Below are positions 25,666-38,097 of a DNA stretch of 64,000 nucleotides, piece after piece. The notes under the pieces were generated by a model. It saw nothing but the letters and a program-made list of their open reading frames with translations, was not told the DNA's origin and ran no database searches. The stretch is from Bolinopsis microptera (Eukaryota > Ctenophora > Tentaculata > Lobata > Bolinopsidae), in NCBI RefSeq assembly GCF_026151205.1, contig NC_087076.1:13811675-13875674 (forward strand), read 5' to 3'. A program made the translations under genes and the position numbers. Numbering within the stretch: the stretch's first letter is position 1; the number at the start of each line of letters is the position of its first letter.

Positions 25666-27890
25666 GGGTACGGTACGTAACCTTCCCCATGTTGAGTCGC
25701 AGCAGCAGCAGGAGAGGAACCACCCATCGTCTGGGAGTATAAGCGATTGTCAACTTTATCCGATCTCTTCTTCCTTCTATCAGTCCCTCCATTCATCCTT
25801 AAAAGTATTGTATTACGTATAAGAACCCCCAGTTTTGCTGTACCACTCCAATTGAGGTGTAAATAGTCCGGTCTCTGGTTTCGTCCAATGTTCCTAGAGA
25901 ATTGCTGGCTTAGGAGCCCAGCCTCATCACAGAACATGTCAAAACCAGGTACCAAAGTCACACCAAAGTTGGAATGGAGCAGCTCCTTAAAAATTAATTC
26001 ATTATAATGTGCAACTTTACGATTTAGCTCAACGAGTTTGGTTGGCAGCAGCGGACACACAAATATATTTGCTTTGGGGTTAAGCGCTTGGATCATTTCT
26101 ACTTTCTGAACAAATGGTTTAAAAACATTGTTCTTTATATCAGCGGTATTTTTGATCTCAGGTTTCCTGATATCATTTATACCACACATCAAGAGAACAT
26201 TCCTGTATCCACATGAAACTGTAGGATTTATATCCCCCACTACCGGAGCAAAATACTGTTTTCCGGGGAGCCACTGCCCAAATGATTTTTTGGGGTCCAG
26301 CCCGAATTTGAGACCACCAGTATGCGAGTCTCCGATGATACATGTAGAGTTCCTGTTTCTAAAGCTAACTGAACGAAAAGTTAGGCTGTATCTCACCCCA
26401 CCAGTTATTGCCCCATCCTCGATACAGTGGCTGTAGAACTCTTGGCTGCGTCGAGTCATGCGATACATGGATCTTGGCACACATGTATGGTCATGAGCCA
26501 TATGATCCGTCTTCTTATCAAAGAATTTGATGTTGCACTGGCCTCCAATAGAAACAGTGAAAATTTCGGATTCAGGGTGGATGGTAGTTTCATCATCCGA
26601 GTGTTTCGGTAGGGAGCCATCCTCTTTGAAGCGATTGATCAGCAGGCTATTGATCTTCGGTTTTTCACCACTACAGAATGCACCATTGATTTTGTCCACT
26701 AGATTGGAGAAGCTAGTTGAAGCTAGTTGGCCATTGGATGACTTGGAGCCATTATACTTGTATGGTTCTCCCAAAGAATACACAGCACGAGCTCCCTCCA
26801 CAACAAAATCCTCGTCAAGTGATTGGCAGGCAAGGAGGAGAGTTTCCTGCTCTTCTGTGGTAATAAACTCTTCTATAGCGCCTACAACTGGTTCTTCTTT
26901 TGATTGAAGATGCTCATTAGCTATTAGGTCTGGGCCAGGGGCAAGTGAAGAACTGGTAATTTGGACGTTTAAATGGTCAGAAGAAGCCAAGGAATTTCGC
27001 TCAAGAGTGTTCAAAGACTGTCTAATGGCTGTTAGCTCCTGATTCGTCTCCAGAGACTGCTTGGAATTTAGCTCCTGGAGATTCTTCTCTATTTTTTCCA
27101 TGAGATCGTTGGTCTTGGAGGAAGATTGAGCACTTACTTGAGGAGTAGAAAAGTCCTGCAGTTGCTTGTTCAACACTTTAATCTGTTCTGTTAGGCCACT
27201 ATCAGACTCAGAAACCTTTCCGAGTGAAGAGTCAACTGAAGTTTTCAGCTGCTTTAGATCTCCTTCCATCACTTCAACCCATGCTGGAGCAGTGCCCTTG
27301 TCACTTACCAGTAGGTGCTTGATATGGAGGTCAAGGTTCTGGATGGCAGCAATGCTGTCGTTTAGACTGTCAAAGTCAACCTTTGCAAGCTTTTCACCAA
27401 AAGCTGTGATGGTATTAAGCTTCTCTGTGGCAATAGCTGTCTCACACTGACTGTTAGATTTTTGAAGTGTCAGAGTGTTCCTACACACATAACACACATC
27501 TTCAGCAGTTTCGAATGTGGGGATTGGTGAAACCAAACAAAAAGGGCAGTGCCAATTGGTCATGCTGTTGACATTTTTCTGGTTGAGTCCATTCATAGTT
27601 AGACAGTCTATGTGCCAATATTGCTTGCACTTTACACAGTCAATCTTCCATGACGATATTGACTTACTACATGGACATTTCGTCTTGTCCCTGTGTGAAC
27701 TGTCAAACTTTGGGGGTGTTACATCACTGTCTACAACAATAGTTTCACAAGATACATCCTTTCCCTTCGCCTCTGGTCCTGGAGTGTTGTTCTTGATTCG
27801 GGACTTTGCCTTTTTGTCCGCAGGGGAAGGAATCCGAGAGTTATTGGTGATAGATGAGGCTCTCTTGTTACTCTTGTTGTTGTCACCCAT
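25662..27890 (-). CDS. LINE ORF1: PHD finger, coiled coil, AlkB-like dioxygenase, SGNH hydrolase (742 aa)
   Basis: Starts at the first ATG after an in-frame TAA. Residues about 70-120 are a PHD-like finger (CPCS...CVKCKQYWHIDC...WHCPFC). About 145-305 is polar, heptad-rich coiled coil. About 335-510 matches the AlkB fold in order: Y-x2-G-x2-Y-x-Y-x-G, NSLLINRFKEDGSLPKHSDDE with Fe(II) ligands H430 and D432, FTVSIGG, the distal ligand H488 (YSHCIE), then RYSLTFR with R500 and R506 for 2-oxoglutarate and substrate. About 518-700 is SGNH/GDSL: IIGDSHTGG, CGINDI, DYLHLNWSG. PHD fingers and esterase domains in ORF1 are known for CR1-like elements. AlkB enzymes oxidatively demethylate nucleic acids. 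The combination suggests repair of element RNA/cDNA or erasure of host methyl marks, which is inference. Confidence 0.9.
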   Translation of the reverse strand: MGDNNKSNKRASSITNNSRIPSPADKKAKSRIKNNTPGPEAKGKDVSCETIVVDSDVTPPKFDSSHRDKTKCPCSKSISSWKIDCVKCKQYWHIDCLTMNGLNQKNVNSMTNWHCPFCLVSPIPTFETAEDVCYVCRNTLTLQKSNSQCETAIATEKLNTITAFGEKLAKVDFDSLNDSIAAIQNLDLHIKHLLVSDKGTAPAWVEVMEGDLKQLKTSVDSSLGKVSESDSGLTEQIKVLNKQLQDFSTPQVSAQSSSKTNDLMEKIEKNLQELNSKQSLETNQELTAIRQSLNTLERNSLASSDHLNVQITSSSLAPGPDLIANEHLQSKEEPVVGAIEEFITTEEQETLLLACQSLDEDFVVEGARAVYSLGEPYKYNGSKSSNGQLASTSFSNLVDKINGAFCSGEKPKINSLLINRFKEDGSLPKHSDDETTIHPESEIFTVSIGGQCNIKFFDKKTDHMAHDHTCVPRSMYRMTRRSQEFYSHCIEDGAITGGVRYSLTFRSVSFRNRNSTCIIGDSHTGGLKFGLDPKKSFGQWLPGKQYFAPVVGDINPTVSCGYRNVLLMCGINDIRKPEIKNTADIKNNVFKPFVQKVEMIQALNPKANIFVCPLLPTKLVELNRKVAHYNELIFKELLHSNFGVTLVPGFDMFCDEAGLLSQQFSRNIGRNQRPDYLHLNWSGTAKLGVLIRNTILLRMNGGTDRRKKRSDKVDNRLYSQTMGGSSPAAAATQHGEGYVPYP

Positions 27891-27990
27891 ACTCAGCAAA
27901 AGTTAAAACAAACAGCAAGCAAAAGTCAAAACAATCAGCTGTTAAAGCAACGTGTAAACTTACGACACCCTTTTGAGGGAATTACGACAT

Positions 27991-30900
27991 ACTTTCCCTG
28001 AACTCAAATTATTTGTTATATAGCAGCGCTGAAAGTATTAAAACATAGTAAAACAAATTTTTTTAGTAAAACAAATTTATTATATTTTTAAATAATATTG
28101 CAATGATGCTTTGTAAATATAAAATATTATGTCATCATTGCATTTTTACTTTACTTAACTTCAGAATTGTTAGATTTTGAATATGCAATTTTCTGGCTAT
28201 TTTATTCATACTTTTAAAACTATGTGCGGTTGTACCAATTACGAGCAGAAAATTGTCAGGTGTAATATATTGTAATATATGGAGAATTATAATATTGGTT
28301 GTCCAACTCAAAGCTACGGGTGAAAGTCATGAATGGTGTAATCAAAACAAATATGTTATTCACAAATCTAATTGAACACTTCAAACTCGATGTGTTTTTA
28401 TATTATCATATAACACCTTTAAATTAATCCTACTTGTAAATAAAATAACTGGAATGGTTTTACTGAGAAAAGAAAATTTTATTATTAATCACCAATTCAA
28501 TACATAATCAATAAATATATATCCGAATAAATTTGATTTAGAATTAAATGATACAAGTATGCTAGCAGCTATCGCGCTTGTATTTAATAAATATTCACGC
28601 TGTTAAAAATAGTTCTTACCACACCGCCACTCACATTAGCACAGTTGGTGAACGGACCCAGGCGCTGTTAAGCTTTTATGAGCCCTGGTTGACTGCTGAG
28701 AGTGGCGACGGGTCTGACATTAATTTTATTTTAGTTTTCCCTATATTCCAATAAAATTTTAGTTTTGAGTTAAATGATTTTTACACGATATTTAAGTTAC
28801 AGCTGCTTGCTTAAAAATTGTTAAATATGCTCGCTATACGCTTAATTTTTAGATACCGTATCATGTATATGTACATATCAGCTCATAATACCAAATAACA
28901 ATAATAAATAAATTAAAAGCATGAAGAGGTCCGAAACCAATTCAAGCATGACACCAGGTTGAATACATTGTCATCGGAAGCTGCAAGCTTATTAACGTTT
29001 GATTCCATGTTGATCCGTTATTATGCAGTCACCTTCAGGCGGTGTCGACGGATCATGCGAAAAGGGTTTTTGACAGGCTGTGCCCTTACCATAATTAGAC
29101 TGAACCATTGCCTGATCCGATGTAAACATGAGTGGTGGATAAGTGAGCTGCGCAAGCGCTCGCGCATTTGTGTCGCTCTGACAAATAGCGCTTGAATAAT
29201 TTAGCTACCAAGACGTAAATCGCGCGTTACGTAAAGTATTATTTTTCCCTTTGGATTTAAAGAGAACGGTACACCCGCGTGTAACCTTAGCTTCTTCAAT
29301 GGTTTGTGAGCGTGTGTGGTGGAGTGAGTGTATAATGTAATGTATACACCATCTCACATGTATTGTATCTTTTACCTTATCATCTGTTATCACTTACATC
29401 TTAAATCATCTGTTATCACTGTACATGTCATTCCATCACACGATCACAATCACGTACTTGCTGTTTAGTGGATGTTTTAAGTTTATTGAATAGCAGATCG
29501 AGTAGTGTTGTATATATATAGATTTTGATTCTAATTTTAGTCGAGTATTTGAACAATTTGTTGTCGTTTAGCCATTTTTGATTAATAAATTTTATGAGAC
29601 AGTTTTCTCACATATTTACCAATTTTGTCAGCATGAATAAGAAGTTGTTACTTTGAAACGTCGTTTATCCTAACAGTGCAATATCATTTGTCGCAAATCA
29701 GAATAATCAGAAACTATTTGGAAAAACCCAAAACTGTCTATATAATGTAATGATTGAATGAATCTTTTTTTTGTGGTGTATATATGATGTGAGTGACAGG
29801 TGTAAAATGTAAAAGATATAAATATAAATGGGGGTCTTTTCATAGGAAAGTGTTCAAGTTTAAGTCCTGCCAGTTAATATTGTCAGGTTGGTGTTGAGCC
29901 TTCATGATAGAATGCTTCAATTGGGATTTAATTGAGCCTAGTGAACCTATTTTACCACGTGCATTTGACTGTTCAAGAAACGTATTCCATAGAAAGATTT
30001 TTGTTATACTAAAATTGAATTTTGCTTTTTTGTATCCTTGTATCCTTAGTACATCATTGTAAGTTCAAATATATACATGATTATCATTTCAAGCAGATAT
30101 GGACTGCTTTAAAACTTATATTTTGGAAAAAGTTTGTTTCAGTAACCATTGAGAACCAGTGGCCTTTTGTAACTGCATCTTCAACCTCAGTTTCATTTCG
30201 AAACGTCAAGTGACTGGTAAAGTCAAATATTTTGTACTATGAACATTTATTCTAGTATTTTGAAGTGTATTAATTGTTAAGATCTTTAATTTTGTTAGCG
30301 GGGTGTAATTTTGTTAGGTAGGTATTAAAAATTATTAGTCTTTTGGAAATTAAAGTTCTTGATCTTTACTATTTATAAATTTTAATAACAATAAATTGTT
30401 ATTAAAATGCTCATTGTAGCCAGTTATTTTAAGATTTTCATCATCATCATATCATTTCAAATATGCGGTTTTATAAATAATGCTGCTTCGGCAGGCCTCG
30501 TGGCTCGGCCCCTCAAAGTTTCAGTCACTGAAACGTTCAGGTTAAGTAGCAGGGTAATGCTTAGTGCTTCTTTGCTTTGAGCCTGCGTTCTTCAGTGGAG
30601 TTTCTTTGATTGAATCCCCTATATAATACTAAATATATGAACCAAGATTTTTGGATCTAACCAGCACTAATCTTGTGTACACGGACTATCACTTTCAGTT
30701 TAGGTAGATTCCTCCAATAACCATTATACTGGCCTTTCACTGTCTACTGAATATGCTGCGATGGAAATTGTTTGTCAAGGAATCACAGAACTAATGTCAG
30801 GAAAGGTTAATTGTAGTCCGCTGCGAATGTTACACCATGTTTTGGAGGGTCATGTCGAACATTGTTGGACCAGTGCAGCATAGTGTTTTCACCATTTTTG

Positions 30901-31957
30901 CTATATTAATTTGCAACTTGCCAGGGAGATTAATATACCAGAAACTCCTAATTTTGTGCATGATTCAATAAAATTTATTATTTGTAAATGCAAATCCTTT
31001 CTTGCTGGAGAAGTCTCCTGAGTTTTCAATCAAATTTAGTTTATTACTTCCTAAAACGGATTTAATGGCTGTGATTGTCATTAGTTTATACTGCACTGAT
31101 TTCTAATATCGTAGATACTAGCTAATAGGCTGAACAATGTAGAATCAATACATTTATCAATATCATTTACAGATATGCCATGAATAGACCTACAGCCTAG
31201 AATCTGTAGTTTTTAAGGAATAAAGATAAAAAACGTTATGACTTGCTTAGTGGGCTATTTTTATGTTTTGCAACAATGCCTTTTAGAGATCTGTGATGCG
31301 TCTTCCTAATCGTTATGACAGCATAACCGAAATTATAACTGTACACAATGGGAAAGTTTATAAATATTCAGACCATCGAAGAAAGATATAATGTGACTTA
31401 GCCACACTGTGTACGTTTGACACAACACAGCTCACTGCAGCTAAAGACCCATTAGTACGTCATGTTATTTGTCAGCATCTGAAACAACAATTAATCTGTC
31501 ACAACCCCCATTAATTACAATCATTGACATGACAGTAGCAGGTAGTTTTAATGTTCAGGATTAGATGGTGACATTCAATGTATTAATTATTCCACAATTT
31601 TCATGTCAGCTGAGAGGGAACCCAAAATATTAAATTCAGAATGCAGCCAAGTAGTGTCATACAAACTTGCTGGTTAATGTTAGTAATCAAAGAGTTTTAG
31701 GAATAAATGGGTAGTGTACTTGTGTACTTGTTTTTTTCCAAACCTTTTTTTGTATTTATATTACTTTGGCACTAAAAGTAAAGTACTGATCATCTGTAAC
31801 TTTTACTGAACTAATGTTACTTTACGAGTTTTTATTCAATATTATATAAAAACGAATATCAATTTAATATAATTACCCTGTATAAAACATGATTATCTTT
31901 ATCTATTGATAATTAATTTGTATAACTACCATGATAGAAATGGTGTGAGATGGTTGT
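27991..31957. other. 4-kb intergenic region upstream of the Abi gene
   Basis: No protein gene is supported. It holds the repeat words shared with 20.4 and 21.1 kb (28010-28090), a GC-rich foldable block (28624-28711), a short inverted repeat near 30510 (GTTTCAGTCACTGAAAC), and presumably the Abi promoter and 5' UTR, which I cannot delimit. Confidence 0.5.
28624..28711. other. GC-rich structured block, possible non-coding RNA or repeat
   Basis: In AT-rich surroundings, an outer stem CGCCACTC (28625-28632) pairs exactly with GAGTGGCG (28700-28707). An inner stem CCAGG (28658-28662) pairs with CCTGG (28684-28688). No known RNA family was recognised, and no A/B boxes are evident. Confidence 0.35.
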
Positions 31958-34900
31958 ATGGAAGTGCCGGCCTCCTTGATGTATGATGAGGTGGAACAGC
32001 TGTACAACGACGAAGTTTTGAACACCCGCAGAGAACTCCAGGAAAGCTCAGCAAATCTCGAGCAACTCGCACAGTATTGTGAACAAAGCTTCCTGACATG
32101 TCAGGATCAACAGGTATAGTAATACATTGAATTTAGTTTCGTAGTTTAGGTTGAGATTTGGTGATAGAGATCAAAACCTCAGCTACAATTATTTTCATTT
32201 ATTTTGGACTGTACAACGTGACGTTTCAAAATCCAAATCGAAAACTTTCAACATTTTCCATCAACTTTCTCACACCACATGCATATTCAGTATTCTTTAG
32301 TCTGTACAAACGACGTTGTAAATTAGTGCAACTGTTTTCTGACGGATGATTTAACGGCGTTTACCTGTGACAGTATTGTCGTGGCAACGTGTAACAAATT
32401 TGCACCACATCCTGATGACACATCACATAATATAACATAGAACAGTAACAAATGTTCTGTGTCTGACCTGATAGCAGGTTGTAACTGTGTTTCATTTCCT
32501 CAGAAACAGTACTATCTTATAAGTTTAAATTCAAGTCTCTTAATAGACTTGTAAACCTGGTTGCAACAAACTTCATGCTTATAACTCATGTCATTCACTT
32601 TCAATTCAGTTTCATGCGTGGTAAAATCAGTAAATATTTCTACTTGTCTGTGTGAGTTCACCTTGTAGGGTGGAACTCGTTGCTAAAACATTTCAACCAC
32701 ACCCCTTTTCATCATGCTGATGAGGTTTAACTTTTCAGTCTGTTCTATAACTCCTCCCCCTCATCATACTAATATTGCCCATGTTTATCAGACTGTGTTT
32801 GATCAAAGTAAGGGGTACGTGGTACACTCCCTTGTCAACGTATCTCACCGACTCACCAAGCTTTCGACCAGCTTATCGCAGCTGCTTAACACTCACAATG
32901 GCAGATTGGAGAATATAAATCACCAGCTACACTGTATTCAACAGGTAGGAATAATTATAGCAACCGGAAATTTGGTTATTATTAACGGTCTTATTTCCTT
33001 TTATAAACTATCGTTCAAGTTGGGTTGTAATTACTGATGACGGTATTTGTTGTAATATAAACTGTAAGGTTTTGTGGTCTAATTTTAGTTTTGTAGCATT
33101 CCGTGATAGATTGCGTATCAACACTTGAGGCAATAACTATTCTCTCAGGATTTTGAAAACATTGAAAGTTATCATTCCAAAGAAAAGGTCAAATCTCTGG
33201 GGGTTACTATTGCAATACAACGACAACATAAAGTTGTACAAAATAAGGTATCGAAAGGGAACTGAAATTGTATCCTCTTAATTGTGTTGATTTTAATTTA
33301 CATTTGCCGTAACAAACCACCTTAACCGTATTGGTGTAGAAATTTCTGCCGCTTTAAAGCCTAAAATTTACAGTTCAATAAATTGCCACAAAGTAACGAT
33401 TCTTAGCGACACGCCATTTGATATTTAAGCACAGTTTATTTTATCTAAAATGAAGCTCTAATCTCACACATAACCTACCCACACAGTCAATAAACAAAGA
33501 TGGAATGAAGCATGTACGGAAACCCATAGATCTCTCAGTGCTAGATAACATAGGTCACGGAGTGATAGTGCCAGATGAGCCGCGCCCAGTCCCCCTACAC
33601 CAGGGTCAGAACATAAACAACATTGTGGGGTCACGTGACAAGCCGACCATGCAGCGGGACAAGTCACGTGATAACTTCAGTAATAGCAGGTCTCATCACA
33701 ACTCGCTCAAACAGAACGGAGCTGGGCCGCCCAGGGGAGGTGTGTATTATTTTTTGTAATTTTGACGTGATAATATTTGACGTACTACTTATTGCAAAAG
33801 AAGTCTCAAGCACTATAATATAACTGCTAACTGGTTCGCCTAACTTTGTGCTTCGAAAATTGTTTTATAATTTATGATTGGAAGTAAAACTAAGCATCAG
33901 ATCTGCTCACGTGGTTTTTTGAGTGTTACATAATATTATGTACTCACATTATACATAGTACGTGATTTGTCTAACATGAGCACATGAAAGTTTTCCTAAC
34001 TATTTATAGAACATTGACTCAAATCGAGTGTTCCAAATATAATGATCTGTATAAAAGTTGCAAACTGTTCAATATTTTGAACACAATAACTACACAACTG
34101 AACAGCGGACTTGATGGACATAAATGGATTTATATTTCAAGTACTGATGTCATTTTGTGAATACTGAAAATGCAAATTCAAAATATCTCATCAGAATTTA
34201 GGCTGAAGAACTTTTCACAATAACCCAGCAATAAAGTATCATATTTTGAACATTCCCCTTAAAATCTGGCACCCTGCCAACAACATCATGCAACAAGGCT
34301 CTCTCTACCTCAGTAAGGGAGATCTCTGCTTAAATATTCACTTTACCTACGTCTTAAATAAGTAAATCACACATCAAATTATCTGACATTACAGAGCGAG
34401 TGTACGGTATGTGGACGAATAATCCTGTGTGTAAATAACTGCACTGCTTGGCTGCGTATCTTAATTATGGATGGAATTCTTGAACTTCGGTTATCTGAGA
34501 AATGTATTGAATATAATACTCTTGTTTTCCAGAGACTTGAGCTTTTTTACACTTGGTTGCTTAGAGAAAGTGTTTGTTTCTGTTGAGGAAGAATAATCCT
34601 GCGTGTAATTGTGTAGCTGCAAAATATTTAGCAGTATTTAAAGCTACTTGGCTGCGTATCAGGAGATATTGAGTGTGTAGGAGAGCTGGTAGTGTATGAC
34701 ACGCTAGCATGTGAATAAACGTTAGTGTGACATAGTGTACAACCAGTGTAACATTCTGTGTAATGGTCGTAACACCTAAGTGTGACACAGTGTACACACA
34801 CAGTGTAACCATTCACAGTGTCAATGTTCCCACTTTCAAGCTCAGACACCCCCAAGTGAGACACACTCGCAGAATGGCTTTACTCCTGCAGCTACTTTAT

Positions 34901-37900
34901 TACCCCCCCCCCCCCCCCTGCAGCTACTTTATTACCCCCACCCCCTGCAGCTACTTTATTACCCCCCCCCCCCCCCTGCAGCTACTTTATTACCCCCCCC
35001 CCTGCAGCTACTTTATTACCCCCACCTCCCAAACATGGTGTCATTATACAGTTACAGGATGGGTAGTTGTCAGGTGGTTAAGTGTAACTTGCCAGGTAGT
35101 GGTGGAGAAGGGGGTCACTATGTGAACTAGCTGCAGTTAATGTGGGTATGAGGGTTGAGAGCTAGATAGTTGAGTGATTAATTAAATAATGGACTTTGGA
35201 GTATGTGGGTCTGCGGACAGCAGAACTGTGTGGCTATTCAGTGTTTTAAGTCTGCTCATTTCAAAGTTTAGTCCTGGTATTTGTATCTTGTAGCGGTGCA
35301 TACAGGGCCGTTACCAAGTATCAAAGGCTCTAGATATAGGGGTTTTATTCGTGAGTTCAGAATGTAAGTTCTGAAGAGTCTAACAGTGGTCGTCATCAGA
35401 ATCTTACAATTTTAAAGGAAATCTGCGGAAAAAAGGAACATTTACTGCAGAAGATGTTTTCAGGATCCTGACTTTTGAGGTCTTTCAAATGTGGAACAGG
35501 ACAGCGTTGTTCAAGCTCGCTAAAAAGATGTTGGTTAGATGTGTTCATCTTTACTTCGTAGTGCTGGGATGATCACACTTTTATTATCTGCGCCATTGGA
35601 GATTAACCTGAAGGCCCGGTTTTACGATAACTGTTATATTATTGTGAAGGTAGAGCTGATAACGAAGGTATGTTCTACGGTAGGGTAATTATAAAGGTAA
35701 ATGTTGGAGAGTATTGGTGCTGCCTGTGTATCGTTAGCGGGACACGTCATTATACCTGAACTGGTAATAACGAGTAAGAAGTGTTTTAGGTGGTGCTAAT
35801 AGTCCCGGAGTCATTAGTAGAGTACACATTCCACGGACACACAATCCTGTATTATCATACATATTTTACATATTTGATATTTCTAATAGCTACTCATGGT
35901 ATTATTATACCAATTACAAGGTTAAATAATAGTACACAATATGATGATATCACACAGCACACACTACTATTACATTACACATGTAACAAACACATGTATT
36001 ATTGTACAACACACCTCACATCACACATTGCCCACGTGCAGTTGTAGAAGCTTTGTGTCGCTGACAGGTGGGGATGGTTATCATTACACCTGAAAAGTTA
36101 CACATAGTAAACAGCGTGTTGGGGAGCTATCAGTTGCTTAGTACCTGCTGCTTCAAGCATTAGTAGTGACCAGTACAAGCATTAGTAGTGACCAATACAA
36201 GCATTTGTGTGCAGCTGTTACCAATACAATTGGGGCTATTTTGTATTATGAAGGAGTCAGCGCTTCAAGTATTTAGCGGTACTGACACTGGCTTGGGTAT
36301 TTCATGGAATTTGCAAAGAACTCACGAGAAACAGGCCGTATATAACATATCATGATAGGCTATGCACAGCACACATGCCAAGATGTGTGTTGCACTTATT
36401 TTTGAATACCTCTTGACTTGTATATAAGTCGAGAAATAAGACCCGCTCATTTATTGAAGATGCAAATTGTGGAGAGTAATAAGTTAACAATGTATATGCT
36501 TTATCACAAACCCAAATCACTAGATTGTTTTATTTCGACTTTATAATCATTTCCGGGAATTATATCCCCAAAAAGTCGTGAACACAGATCATAAGTTTCC
36601 TCGAGGTTGCGAAAGTATTATCAACACAAACTGCCAGTCGCCTTTATGGGCAGTGTGGGAAGTTAATCATAAAAATATCAGTTGTGCACTATATATTACA
36701 CACTATATTGTATGAAGCGCACTCATCACATTACACATTCTTTCAACCAGAGACCGGCAAAAATGATAAAGTACAGACGTGATTATCATTTTTCTTCGAA
36801 ATAGCTTCAATTTTATTCGTATGGAATTATTTGGATCACCGAGTTTGTGTGATATTCACTTTGAGTTTGCATATTGACATATCGTGAACACTATTCAAGG
36901 CGTTAGTACACATATAAATTATAATAGTATTTAACTCATATAATAGTATTTAAGGACAGTACTAGCTACAACTGTACATAATATGTAAATTGTAATATCG
37001 CTGCGGGTGTACGATACATTAGTACATGACGGATATGAAAGTTGCAATAAAAATAAAGCATCCTGTGTACTGTCATTGTTTACTGTCCACCTCTCTCTCA
37101 CTCTAACAAGATAGTACATTCCTTTACTAAAACAATCAGACCAATGGTTAGCAGATCTCATCTCCAGCACGATTTAAATTTCTTGGTTAAAATTAAATAC
37201 CCAACTTTCCCTGTCAAGTGTCAGGGTTAAATTATTGGACCACTGTAATATTAATAACTGTAATAACTGTATCTGAGAAATTTTAGATTTTTGCCTATGT
37301 GGAGAAAATATGACATTTTTGATGTTTTTGTTTACGCCTAAATTAGGTCTTGGAGAAACAGTTGATTTAGCATAGGAGGCAAAGTATTTTCATATTGACG
37401 TTATATCGGAGGTCATAAAGAGTTTTACAAGTTGGGTAACCTAAAAAGGATTAATGACAAATGATGCGGCTCTGATCTGACAGACCTTGCTCCGTCTGCA
37501 CACTATAATGTCATATAAACTATATGCTATAAAGTACACTAGGTATTTTAGCGCTATCTATTTCATCGTGTAATTTAGATTATGTAATTCAGAGAATGCA
37601 GCCAACTTGCAATTTGTCAAGGTTGTGAGAGTGGGTAGCTAAACCCCTGTGTAAAGTTAAAATCAGCACTTTTATATTTACAAAACCGATTAAGTGAACC
37701 CCTTTCTGGCGTGTTCGCTTAATAAACATGTTTAAAATCAATCTCCAGATATGTAACAAATATCCAGAAATTTAATAATCACCTACTGCGCTTATAATCA
37801 AAGCTAAAACCGTATCTATCAGAGAGTGCTACCCATTTTTATAGAACCCAACTAAACGCTACCTCAACTGGATCAGCACCTAACTGTAAAGCTAGTTCTA

Positions 37901-38038
37901 CGTCACGAGACTTCTAAATTCTAAAACCTGTCATGATTTGAAGTGTATGCTGAGTTATTATTATACTCGTTACTGGAATTAGCTCAGAGAACTAGAGAGA
38001 GAGCGAGAGAGAGAGAGAGATCGAGAGAGAGAAAGGGA

Positions 38039-38097
<59 letters not shown>

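Larger units (their letters stand above)
22030..27990 (-). mobile_element. Full-length CR1-like two-ORF LINE with AlkB-SGNH ORF1
   Basis: Minus-strand element with ORF1 (27890-25662) and ORF2 (25665-22297) both uninterrupted and overlapping as ATGA at 25662-25665. The PHD finger, esterase-type SGNH domain, APE-type endonuclease and RT fit the CR1 side of non-LTR elements. The outer limits are estimates: about 100 bp of 5' leader and about 270 bp of 3' UTR are assumed, and no clear target-site duplication was found. The intact frames imply recent activity. Confidence 0.85.

Noticed and set aside
34561..35125. Open frames with CHTLP/His-rich or PPPP peptides in Abi intron 4
   Set aside because: They arise from CACTGTGT-type and C-tract simple sequence.
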